From positions 1 to 64,000 of the forward strand of contig CAWDMN010000059.1 in the NCBI GenBank assembly GCA_963803155.1: a DNA stretch of 64,000 nucleotides, written 5' to 3'. The notes beneath the pieces are model-generated. The model was given only the letters and a program-made list of their open reading frames with translations, searched no databases and was not told where the DNA came from. Of this stretch, positions 17,271-26,285 are shown in pieces. A program made the translations under genes and the position numbers. The first letter of the stretch is position 1, and every line of letters begins with the position of its first letter. Origin of the DNA: CAWDMN01 sp963803155 (GTDB lineage Bacteria; Acidobacteriota; Terriglobia; Versatilivoradales; Versatilivoraceae).

Positions 17271-17497
17271 ATTTCTCCACCTGCAAAAAGAATGTTCACA
17301 AAAATTCCCAGGCTCGATACCCTGACGCCGAATGAGTATATTCCCGAATCGATGAAGCAGCCACTCAGATGCAGCAAGCTCTCTGATTTGAGTCCTAAGA
17401 GTTGAACAATTTGAGAATATATCACTCGCAATTGATTTTTCCTAGGATCTGAGCTGAGATTACCGGAAACAAATCTTCGGATTGTTTTCACTCGCTA

Positions 17498-18724
17498 TTA
17501 CGAGGGCGACCCTCCTTCGAAAATGGGCCTGTTACTCAGAAGGAATAGGCAGGCACTAGCACCCGTGATCAGACAAATGGAGACCGCGACAAACGCAAAC
17601 AGAAAATTCCCGGTGGATTGGACGATATAGCCGGTGATCCAGGGGGCGGCCACCCCGGCAACATTTCCCAAACAGTTCTGCATCCCGGTCCACTTTCCTG
17701 CCGCAGCAGGTCCAGCAAGGGTTTGAGTCATGGCCCAGCAATTGGACGAAAAGAGTCCATAGGCAAGACAGCCAGCAGTCATCATGGTCAGGGCAAATGT
17801 GTGATTGGAAAGCATGCAGGAGGGAAGAATCAAGTTGGTCAAGAGCAAACCGATCGCGGCCAGAGTTTTCCGGGTGCGCATTGCGTTCCAACCCCGTTCG
17901 ATCAGACGATCCGAACTCCATCCGCAAACCACCGAGGAAAAGGCGATCCCCCAGAAAGGAATCGAACCGAAAATTGCCATCGTGGTCTTGGAAAAATGCC
18001 GCTCGATCTCGAGGTAGGGAGGAAGCCAGGTGAGTAAAAAGTACCAGGCATAATTGCCACAAAACAGGGCAACTACCGTGCCCCAAAAATCGAGTTTCCC
18101 CGCAATGGTGGCAAAGGTAGGACCCTCTGGCCAACTGGCAAGGGTATTCGAGGTTTTCGGACCCCAGGGAATCAAGGCAAACCAGGGCAAAAGCCAAAGC
18201 ATGGCGCCAAAGCCGAGAAAAAAGAAGAGGGCCCTCCAGCCATAATGCGCCACGATCAAGCCTCCCATGAGGGTCCCGAGCGCCGGACCAGCCTTGGCTC
18301 CCGCATCAATGGCGGCGTTGGCCAGACCGCGGTGATGGGCAGGAAATTCACAGGCGATAAACCTGGAGTAAGCGGGATAAGCGATGGACTCGCTCATGCC
18401 AAGGACAAGCCGCAGGGTAAACAAGGAAGCCAGACTTCCGGCAAAGCCGATCAGCCCCGTCGCCGCTGACCAGAGAAGGAAGGCAACACCGTAAATCATA
18501 TAAACGTTGTAACGGTCCACGGCCCAGCCGGCCACCAACTGAAAAATCGCATAGGTCCAGAAAAACGCGCCGAGCAACAATCCCAGATTCGCGCGGCTAA
18601 GATTCAATTCGCGACTAAGATCAGTGGCAGCCACGGAAAGATTGCTGCGATCGATATAGTTGATCCCGATCGAAACCACCAAAAGAAACAACAGAATCCA
18701 TTGTCTTGTGGCGCTCTTCTGCAT
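17498..18724 (-). CDS. MFS transporter, hexuronate/sugar-acid type
   Basis: An inner-membrane symporter of 408 residues with about 12 predicted membrane segments, of the anion:cation symporter group that takes up hexuronates and aldonates. The N-terminal motif 'GINYIDRSNLSVAATDLSRE' is typical of this group, followed by 'YAIFQLVAGWAVDRYNVYMI', 'GMSESIAYPAYSRFIACEFP' and 'HRGLANAAIDAGAKAGPALG'. It is the first gene of the minus-strand set: transporter, SAF subunit, UxaA, glycosidase. The gap of 227 bases to the SAF gene could hold a second promoter. No clear Shine-Dalgarno is seen before the ATG. Confidence 0.87.
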   Translation of the reverse strand: MQKSATRQWILLFLLVVSIGINYIDRSNLSVAATDLSRELNLSRANLGLLLGAFFWTYAIFQLVAGWAVDRYNVYMIYGVAFLLWSAATGLIGFAGSLASLFTLRLVLGMSESIAYPAYSRFIACEFPAHHRGLANAAIDAGAKAGPALGTLMGGLIVAHYGWRALFFFLGFGAMLWLLPWFALIPWGPKTSNTLASWPEGPTFATIAGKLDFWGTVVALFCGNYAWYFLLTWLPPYLEIERHFSKTTMAIFGSIPFWGIAFSSVVCGWSSDRLIERGWNAMRTRKTLAAIGLLLTNLILPSCMLSNHTFALTMMTAGCLAYGLFSSNCWAMTQTLAGPAAAGKWTGMQNCLGNVAGVAAPWITGYIVQSTGNFLFAFVAVSICLITGASACLFLLSNRPIFEGGSPS

Positions 18725-18941
18725 TCGGTTAATATATCAGGGCTGCGAAATGATAATGAACAGGAAAATGTTTCTTCCACCTTGAATTGATCCCGGAAGA
18801 TGAAATCCTATGTGACACTTCTAAAAGTGTCCTGTTTGATCTTTCTGAACGACTGAGTTTAAATTAGAGTCAAAACAAAATCCGGTCAGTCTGAATCTCG
18901 AGGCTAATGACTGGAAAAGCCATTTTGACGGAGGTGTACTC

Positions 18942-19307
18942 ATGTCAGTGTTAGGAAAAAGAATTCTATTCTGGTGCCCCCGCATTCTCTGCCTGCTCTT
19001 TGCTCTATTCTTAAGCATGTTTGCTCTCGATGTATTTGGTGAAAATTATGGTTTCTGGGAAACGATCCTGGCGTTGTTCATGCACCTGATCCCCACGTGG
19101 ATCGTTTTGGTGGTTCTCGCCTTCTGTTGGCGATGGGAATGGATCGGCGGAATCCTTTTTCCGGCTCTGGGCGTTTTTTATCTCATCACTTTTTGGGGAA
19201 GATTTCATTGGACCGTATATGTAGTAATTTCCGGCCCCCTTTTCCTGCTCAGCCTGCTTTTCCTGGCCAATTGGTGGTATCGTGCTGAGCTGCGCCAACA
19301 ATCATGA
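18942..19307 (+). CDS. Small four-helix membrane protein, unknown function
   Basis: An integral membrane protein of 121 residues with four hydrophobic segments (about residues 8-28, 40-60, 66-86, 92-110). A GGAGG box lies 7-8 bases before the ATG. Sequence such as 'PRILCLLFALFLSMFALDVF' and 'LIPTWIVLVVLAFCWRWEWI' resembles a widespread group of uncharacterised DUF-type proteins of similar size. No active-site residue is evident. It stands alone. Confidence 0.75.
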   Translation: MSVLGKRILFWCPRILCLLFALFLSMFALDVFGENYGFWETILALFMHLIPTWIVLVVLAFCWRWEWIGGILFPALGVFYLITFWGRFHWTVYVVISGPLFLLSLLFLANWWYRAELRQQS

Positions 19308-19504
19308 CGACAGATTGGATTATTCTTCAGAGGCGGAGTAATCTTGAATTGCAGGACAATGGATGGCGAGTTCTTTTCCTTTGAAGCGGCGATTGCAGCC
19401 CTCTAGCGGCTGAGGCCGGGGCATGGCAGCGGCGTTGTGCCACAATCCCAGGAATGCTGACGGACTTTTTGAGTGCATTTTTTCGACCGAAAGGCGGATC
19501 TGTC

Positions 19505-20815
19505 ATGGAGATACTTGATCGAAGACTGTTCCATTCTATTTCGTCTTTGCTGGCGGTGTTCATTTCGCTGATTTATTCTGTCCCTCTATCCGCGCAGGAG
19601 ACATCGATATTGCTCCGCCCCGCGCGGATTTTTACCGCTGAAGCGGAGAGAACTCTGGCGGACGTCCAGGTACTGATCAAAGCAGACAAAATTGCCGCGG
19701 TTGGCCCCTCTGGATCGTTCGCGGTCCCGGTCGGAACGCAGATTCTTGATTTGCCGGGAATGACGCTCCTGCCAGGCCTCATCGAAGGCCATGCCCATAT
19801 TTTTCTTCATCCCTATAATGAAACCCAGTGGGATGACCAAGTCCTGAAGGAGCCTCTGCCCTACCGAACGCTCAAAGCTGCCGAGCATTGCCGAGTGACG
19901 CTGCTCTCCGGCTTTACTACGCTTCGCGACCTGGGGACGGAAGGGGCGGGCTTTGCCGATGTTTCCGTCAAAAAAGCCGTCATGGATGGACTGATCCCAG
20001 GTCCAAGACTTCTGGTGGCGACCAAGGCCATCGTGGCGACCGCCAGCTATGGTCCCGGACCCAAAGGATATGCGGAGTGGGACTTGCCTTGTGGCGCCCA
20101 AGAGGCTAGTGGCAAAGCTGAAATTCTCAAAGCCGTGCGGGAACAAATCGGGCATGGTGCGGACTGGGTCAAGGTTTACGCGGACTATCGTCGAGGGCCG
20201 CAGGGGGCAACCGCGCCCACCTTTTCGCTGGAAGAATTGAAAACCCTGGTGGAAGAGTCTCACAGTGCGGGATTCCCTGTTTCCGCCCATGCCTCCTCCC
20301 CCGAGGGGATGCGGCGGGCCATCCTGGCCGGCGTGGATACCATTGAACATGGCAACACTGGCACCGAAGAAATTTTCCGCCTCATGGCAGAAAAAGGGAT
20401 TGCCTACTTCCCCACTCTGACCGCGGTAGAGGCCTATGGAGAATATTTTGAAGGATACAAAAGAGGCGGGATGCCTGTTACTTCCGCCATGCGGCAAGCC
20501 GAACAATCCTTCCGATGGGCGCTCAAAGCCGGCGTCCTCATAGGAAATGGGAGTGATGTCGGAGTGTTTCCCCATGGAGAAAACTCCCGCGAGATCGAAT
20601 GGATGGTGCGACTGGGAATGACCCCGACTCAGGCTCTACTGGCTGCCACCTCTATCAATGCCAGAATTTTGAAGATTCACGACAAGGTGGGGACAATCCG
20701 CGCAGGACTTTCCGCGGATTTGATCGCAGTGGAGGGTAATCCGCTGGAAAACATCCAAGTGCTTCATCAGGTTCGCTTCGTCATGAAGGATGGCAGAATT
20801 TACAAACATCCATAG
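19505..20815 (+). CDS. Exported amidohydrolase (imidazolonepropionase-like)
   Basis: A metal-dependent hydrolase of the amidohydrolase superfamily, about 436 residues, probably exported. The ATG at 19505 has an AAGGCGGA box and begins a hydrophobic signal segment (ISSLLAVFISLIYSVPLSA). Metal ligands are visible: HxH in 'GLIEGHAHIFLHP' (near residue 96), His in 'FPVSAHASSPEGM' and 'DTIEHGNTG', and the late Asp in 'GNGSDVGVFPHG'. The C-terminus ends with the beta-sandwich motif 'GTIRAGLSADLIAVEGNPLE'. Relatives act as imidazolonepropionases, prolidases or Xaa-Pro-type dipeptidases, so the substrate is uncertain. Confidence 0.88.
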   Translation: MEILDRRLFHSISSLLAVFISLIYSVPLSAQETSILLRPARIFTAEAERTLADVQVLIKADKIAAVGPSGSFAVPVGTQILDLPGMTLLPGLIEGHAHIFLHPYNETQWDDQVLKEPLPYRTLKAAEHCRVTLLSGFTTLRDLGTEGAGFADVSVKKAVMDGLIPGPRLLVATKAIVATASYGPGPKGYAEWDLPCGAQEASGKAEILKAVREQIGHGADWVKVYADYRRGPQGATAPTFSLEELKTLVEESHSAGFPVSAHASSPEGMRRAILAGVDTIEHGNTGTEEIFRLMAEKGIAYFPTLTAVEAYGEYFEGYKRGGMPVTSAMRQAEQSFRWALKAGVLIGNGSDVGVFPHGENSREIEWMVRLGMTPTQALLAATSINARILKIHDKVGTIRAGLSADLIAVEGNPLENIQVLHQVRFVMKDGRIYKHP

Positions 20816-21532
20816 CCGGCGGTAAAAAGATCATTCTTGGGATGGAGACCTCAGAATTTGCGTCAACTGTCTGGCAAGTTTGTCATTATTTGTCCCCAAA
20901 ACCTCCTTCTGATTAGATACGTAAATCTCTCAGGATTCCTTCAGTTGCCCTGACCAGCTGCGGTCGTTTCTTTCTTTGCCTAAGTCAACCCACAAAAATA
21001 ACCCGCCATGTGGGAAGCCAACCGCCGAATTTATCAAATAGCACTCCCAAACGATCTTAGAATATTGAGAATCTACCTATTAGCCCCTCCAGAACGAGTT
21101 ACCAAGTACTTACATTATGTTACTAAAGTTAGTCCTAACCCTTCAATCGCGTTAACAAAAGACATTCATTTGCATCTCCACTTTCAAAACCGGTTTTTTG
21201 CCACAAAGAGCCTAAATCGCAGAAGTGAATTAGTTGTAAGCGGATCCAGCCTTCGAGAGAAAAATGTCCAGCTGACCTTAGTTAATAAAAAGTAACGGGA
21301 CCAGCTTGCACTCGTTACTTGACGTGTTAACATCTGATTAGGTTCCAATGAATGAAGATTAAAAGGCATTAGGGGGTGCTAGTCCCATCCTTCGGGCACT
21401 TTTATGGTTCAACTTGAATCGGCCAATCCTGATGGAAGTGCGACCAAAGTGATTGTTGGAAGAAGGTGGAAAAATCTGGACTACACCAAAAAATAAGATG
21501 GAAATGGTTGAAAGGCAAACAGGAGTCCATAT
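20816..21532. other. AT-rich intergenic region
   Basis: No gene is supported in 717 bases; the only longer frame (21008-21295) has no ribosome binding site and non-protein-like composition. The middle (about 20990-21300) is visibly richer in A+T than its neighbours. An inverted repeat, AAGTAACG (21290-21297) with CGTTACTT (21313-21320), lies in the presumed promoter region of the receptor gene at 21533. Confidence 0.45.
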
Positions 21533-24500
21533 ATGGATGCACAGAAAATCATGTTTTATTTAAGCCGGGCCAAGCGGGCTTTGCTGGCAACCCTTTTGAG
21601 CGCCGTCTCTCTGGTTGGGCAAGATACGACTGGAAAAATCGAAGGGATCCTACACGATCCCAGTGGCGCAGTGATCCCGCATGGCTCCGTGGAAGTTCTC
21701 AATCTGCAAAATGGATTGTCGCGAGTAGGCACAAGTGATGAGGCTGGCTACTTTTCCTTCTCCCTGCTTCCTCCGGCAAACTATCGGCTTATCGCTCAAG
21801 CTCCCAACTTCAAAAAATATACACATCAGCCTTTGGCTTTGATGGTCAATCAGAATCTACGCCTAGCCATTGTCTTGCAAGTGGGGGCACCTGATGAATC
21901 CGTCGAGGTAAAAGCTGCTCCTCCCCTCGTAGATTCGGCCAGCAATGTAATTGGGAAGGTGACTTCCAGCTCTGAGTTTTATGATTTGCCATTAAATGGC
22001 AGAAATTTCTCCCAATTGGGGGTATTGCAAGCAGGAGCAGCCCCGTTGACATTGGGTCTTGCCCAGGCAGGTGGCGCCCTGAGAAGTGGACAATCCTTTT
22101 CCATTAACGGGCTGCGTCCCGAGTCCAACAACTTCCTGATCGACGGGGCCAGGAACATAAACAACGTAGATGCCGGATTTGCTCTGAATCCCCCACTGGA
22201 TTCCATTGAAGAGTTCCGCATCCTCACGGGCGGAGCCCCTGCTGAATTCGGAGGAAATGTCGCCTCAAACACCAATTTAGTCACACGGTCCGGCGGAAAT
22301 GAATTGCATGGAACGGCCTATGATTTTTTGCGCAACGACATTTTTGATGCGCGAAATTTCTTCGCCTCCCAGGTGGAACCCTTGAAGCAAAATCAATTTG
22401 GAACTACTCTGGGCGGCCCTCTCCGAAAAAATGGGACATTCTTTTTTGGATATTACGAGGGATTGAGAAATCGTCAAGGTATTACTCGCACCTCGACGGT
22501 GCCAACCCTTTTGGAAAGGCAGGGCGATTTTTCCCAGTCTTATGATGCCAATGGAAATATCCAACCTTTAGCAAATTATTTATTTGGCTCCGCCTATCCC
22601 AGCAACCAGCTTCCGGCCGGACAAATCAATCCGATCTCACAAAAACTGATGACGCTTATTCCAGAGCCCAATATCGGAAGGAATCTTTTCAATAGCACTG
22701 AAGCGGGGCGAAATAACATCGACCAATTTGGGATCCGAGTGGATCACCGCTTCTCCTCGAGGGATGATGCTTTCTTTCGGTATATATTCGCTCAAGGATC
22801 CAGCTACAGTCCTTTTTCCATCAACGGAGCGGGCGTGCCGGGATTCCCGGTGGGAGATAATTTGAGAATCCAAAATTTCCTGGTCTCGAACACTCACACA
22901 TTTTCGATGGACCTGATCAGTACCAGCCGGGTAGCCTATTTTCAACATCGTTTTGATTTTGATCAGCGGTTCAACCACGATTCTCCTTCAAGTTTTGGAT
23001 TCAATATCAGTCCCACTTTCCCTGCTTCAGTTGGGCCCCCCTTCTTCCAATTTTCGGGTGGCCTTGCCGCTTTTGGAAATCCGATTACGGGGCCTCGCGA
23101 TACGCTGCAAAGATCGCTGGAATTCAGCCATGCATTTGCCTGGACGCATCAATCTCACGCATTCAAAGTGGGGGAGAATACCGCCACAATTGGGTCAGCG
23201 CCGAACAAGGAATTGCCAGCAACAGTTTTTTTGTCTTTGCCCCGTTCCCCATCAGCCAGCCTTTCGCCAATTTTCTGGCAGGCGCTCCGGTGGTCTTCTT
23301 TCAATCCGGCGGGATTTGGCCGCGGCATCTAGCCAATGACGATATGGCCATGTACCTTCAGGACGATTACCGTTATTCATCGCGGCTTACTCTCAGCTGG
23401 GGAGTGCGTTATCAGATCAACACTCCATTTTCGGAACGTGACAATCGGCTCGCCGCATTTTGGCCAGGCAGGCAATCTCAAGTCTTTCCCAATGCGCCGG
23501 TTGGTCTGCTATATCCGGGAGACCCCGGAGTCCCCAGAGGATTAGTGGATGTTTACAAGAAGGGAGTGGCCCCGCGATTCGGTTTTAGCTGGGATCCAAC
23601 CGGGAGGGGGAAGATGGCTTTGCGTGCCTCTTATGGAATCTATTTCGAGGGATTGGCCAATGGGCAAGGAGGTATTTTGCAGGCGCCGATCAGTGCTCCT
23701 CCCTATCTGCAAGCCCGTCAGGTGGGAAATATATTTCTTTCCGCTTTTGGAATTCCGGGGCCAACCTTTCAGGATCCCTTTCAAGGAAGCTCCAATCCTT
23801 TCCCTTCCAACAGTTTTCCTCTGCCCATCACCCACCTCACCGTGGAGAACAATCTCAAACCGCCTTATGTACAGAATTGGAATCTAGGACTGCAACGGGA
23901 GGTGGCTGGACATTTTCTCTTGGAAGCCCGCTATGTGGGAACGAAGGGGACGCGCCTGCCCCGTTTTATTGAAGGGAACCCGGCTCTTTTCATTCCGGGT
24001 CAATCGAGCCCCAACAATATCGATCGCCGCAGGATTTATGCAGGATGCACGGGAGACTCCGGACCTTGTGATTTTGCATCCGTGGGTTTGATTTCCGGTT
24101 CGGCAAATTCAACCTACCATGCCATGCAATTGGTGGCATCCCGGAAGCTGGCTCATGATTATTACTTCTCCGCTTCGTACACGCTTTCAAAATCGCTCGA
24201 TTATGTTTCCAGCCTGAATGAAACGGGCTCTGCACCGACAAATGTGGCAGGTGAAAATGACATCCCCCAAAATCCGTTTAATTGGAATGCCGAGCATGGC
24301 CCCTCCATTTTCGATGCCCGGCACCGCTTCACCTTTTCGGGAAGCTGGCACCTGCCAGTTCTGAAGACACGGTCCCCATGGGTGAAGCATCTTTTGAACG
24401 GTTGGGAACTCAATGGCTTGGCCGCTTTTAACAGTGGAACCCCCTTTACTGTCTATGACGGACAGGATGTGGCACAACAGGGTCGCGCCCCTGAAATCTC

Positions 24501-24864
24501 CGGCTTTCCGGCCAGTCGTCCCAACGTAATCCGTGACCCCAATCAGGGGCCCAAAACCGTGGAACGCTGGTTTGATATTGGGGCATTTCAGCGGCTGGAT
24601 CCTGTATTGAATGCTGGTCAGTTCGGCAATGAAGGGCGCAATATTGTGCGCGGGCCTGCCTTTGGGAATGTCGATCTCTCCTTGTTGAGGAACGTCATGC
24701 TTACCGAAAGACATCGGATTCAATTTCGCTTCGAGTGTTTTAATGTCGCCAACCATGCCAACTTCTATATCCCTGAAAACAACATTGACTCACCGAACTT
24801 CGGCCGCATTCTTCAAGCGGGATCGCCGCGGCTGCTGCAGTTTGCCTTGAAATATATGTTTTGA
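21533..24864 (+). pseudogene. Oar-type TonB-dependent receptor, interrupted by a frameshift
   Basis: An outer-membrane receptor of the Oar/acidobacterial type, which would be about 1110 residues if intact. An AGGAG box precedes the ATG. A short signal region is followed by a carboxypeptidase-regulatory-like domain (GKIEGILHDPSGAVIPHGSV), the plug (SFSINGLRPESNNFLIDG) and a beta-barrel ending in Phe (LQFALKYMF). Frame 2 codes up to 'HAFKVG'; from there coding continues in frame 1 as 'GEYRHNWVSAEQGIASNSFF', while frame 2 degrades and stops at 23332. The shift maps to a run of five G at 23170-23174; one extra G restores the frame. This is either a true mutation, a phase-variable tract or a sequencing error. 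The rest of the gene shows no decay. Confidence 0.85.
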
Positions 24865-24989
24865 CTTGTTGTTTGGTCGTTTTCCGGATTTAAGAGTTGT
24901 CTCTGGACCGCAAGATTCATGGCCTGTTTTAGAAACAAGATCGAGGTCGAGTTTTACACAAATCTATCTATTTTGGGGCTGAGTCGGTC

Positions 24990-26240
24990 ATGCGGCGTTT
25001 CTGTCAAATCTCCATGCTTTTCCTCCTTCTGCTTTCGAGTCTGTTGATTCTGGTTCCAGCTTTCTTGATCCGGCCTTTTGTGTCTCAAACAACCCAGGGC
25101 GTCGCAATCGCATACGCCCTCAGAAAAGGCAGCCCCCAACTAACCCTCTTCCTTCTGTCGTTGGGGGCCCTTCTTTCTTATTGGCTATGGAAGACGGCAA
25201 GAACCAGGATCGGGCGCATCGCCCTTATATTGTCGGTGATTTTGCTGGTCAGCGTTGCCATCGTGAGCCGGCAGAATTATTTTGAATGGATGTTCAATCC
25301 CTTGAAGTACCCAGGCTTTGTGCCGGTTTCGCGGGTCAGCCACGTTCAGGATTCCGACATGGTTCTCAGCGTGCAAATAAACCGAGAGACTAGAGCTTAT
25401 CCGGTTCTCATCATGGCTTACCATCACATTGTGAATGATGTAGTGGGGGGAGTCCCCATTGCCGTCACTTATTGAACGCTCTGTCACACCGGTCTGGTGT
25501 GGAAATCCAAATTGGAAGGACGCACGCTTCACTTTCATCTGGCGGGAATCAACAATCAAAATTTCATCATGCAGGATGAAGAGACCGGCAGTTGGTGGCA
25601 ACAAGTCTCAGGTCAAGCGATCCATGGTGCCTTAAAAGGGCGGCGTCTCGAATCTATTTTTTGGGAAGAAGCACAGTATGGGATCTGGAAAAAAGAAAAT
25701 CCGTCGGGTCTTGTCTTAGAAGGGGACGATAAATTCAAAGCGGATTATGCCGAAGCAGACTGGGAGAAGGGAATGGCGAAGAGAAAGACCGTGACGCCCA
25801 TTGATCCCAGAGATCCTCTCAAGCCTCGGGACTTGGTTGCGGGCATCAAGCTGGGTGGCCACGCCAAGGCCTATCCTATCGAGATCCTGAAAGCTCATAA
25901 TCCGATTCAAGATGTCTTAGGGGGAAATCCCATCTTATTGATAACGGATCGAGAGGGGCGGACGGTTCGATGTTTTAGGCGTTGGATTGATGGGAATAGC
26001 CTCGATCTTTATCGCAAGCTAAACGATGCTACCGCGCTATTGGTGGATTCACAAACCGGCAGTGAGTGGGATCTGACGGGAACCGCGCTGAACGGCCCGC
26101 TTCAGGGAAAGAAGCTGGAACACATTCAAGTGCTCCTGGATTATTGGTTTGATTGGAAGCTCTATAATCCGGGCGCGGGAATATTCAATCAGACTCCGCT
26201 GGATAGTCGCCTGCCCGGAAAGAATCTCGCGGCTCCTTAA
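24990..26240 (+). CDS. DUF3179 selenoprotein (UGA read as selenocysteine)
   Basis: A 416-residue membrane-anchored DUF3179 protein if the in-frame TGA at 25473-25475 is read as selenocysteine. The N-terminus has three hydrophobic segments (residues 7-30, 50-65, 75-92). The DUF3179 part begins near residue 105 (GFVPVSRVSHVQDSDMVLSV) and has 'GGVPIAVTY-U-TLCHTGLVW'. Family members carry a Cys at this place in a VTYCPLC-type motif, so the stop sits exactly on a redox CxxC position, making UxxC. Coding continues in the same frame for 254 codons. A hairpin with a GGTCT loop follows 15 bases after the TGA, as expected of a bacterial SECIS. The second half repeats the fold (RDLVAGIKLGGHAKAYPIEI). 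Function unknown, probably extracytoplasmic redox. Confidence 0.88.
25485..25501 (+). promoter_or_regulatory. Candidate bacterial SECIS element
   Basis: CACACC (25485-25490), loop GGTCT (25491-25495), GGTGTG (25496-25501) form a perfect 6-bp stem inside the coding region, 9 bases after the TGA. The apical GGUCU loop is the same as that of the E. coli fdhF SECIS, which binds SelB through loop G and U bases. The spacing of stop codon to loop (15 bases) is close to that of fdhF. Confidence 0.8.
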
Positions 26241-26285
26241 TGAAGCCAGCAGCGCCGAAGGTTTTGGGCCATCCGCTGAAATACC

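Noticed and set aside
17267..17491. Minus-strand frame of 74 codons between the MFS and SAF genes
   Set aside because: Its end overlaps the SAF gene start, but it has no ribosome binding site and no recognisable features.
23165..23180. Programmed ribosomal frameshift in the TonB receptor
   Set aside because: No slippery heptamer with a downstream pseudoknot is evident; a missing G in a G-run is the simpler explanation.
23290..24864. Second half of the frameshifted TonB receptor as a separate gene
   Set aside because: The frame continues the receptor barrel and is open upstream of its first ATG to the shift point; it lacks a signal peptide, plug and start site.
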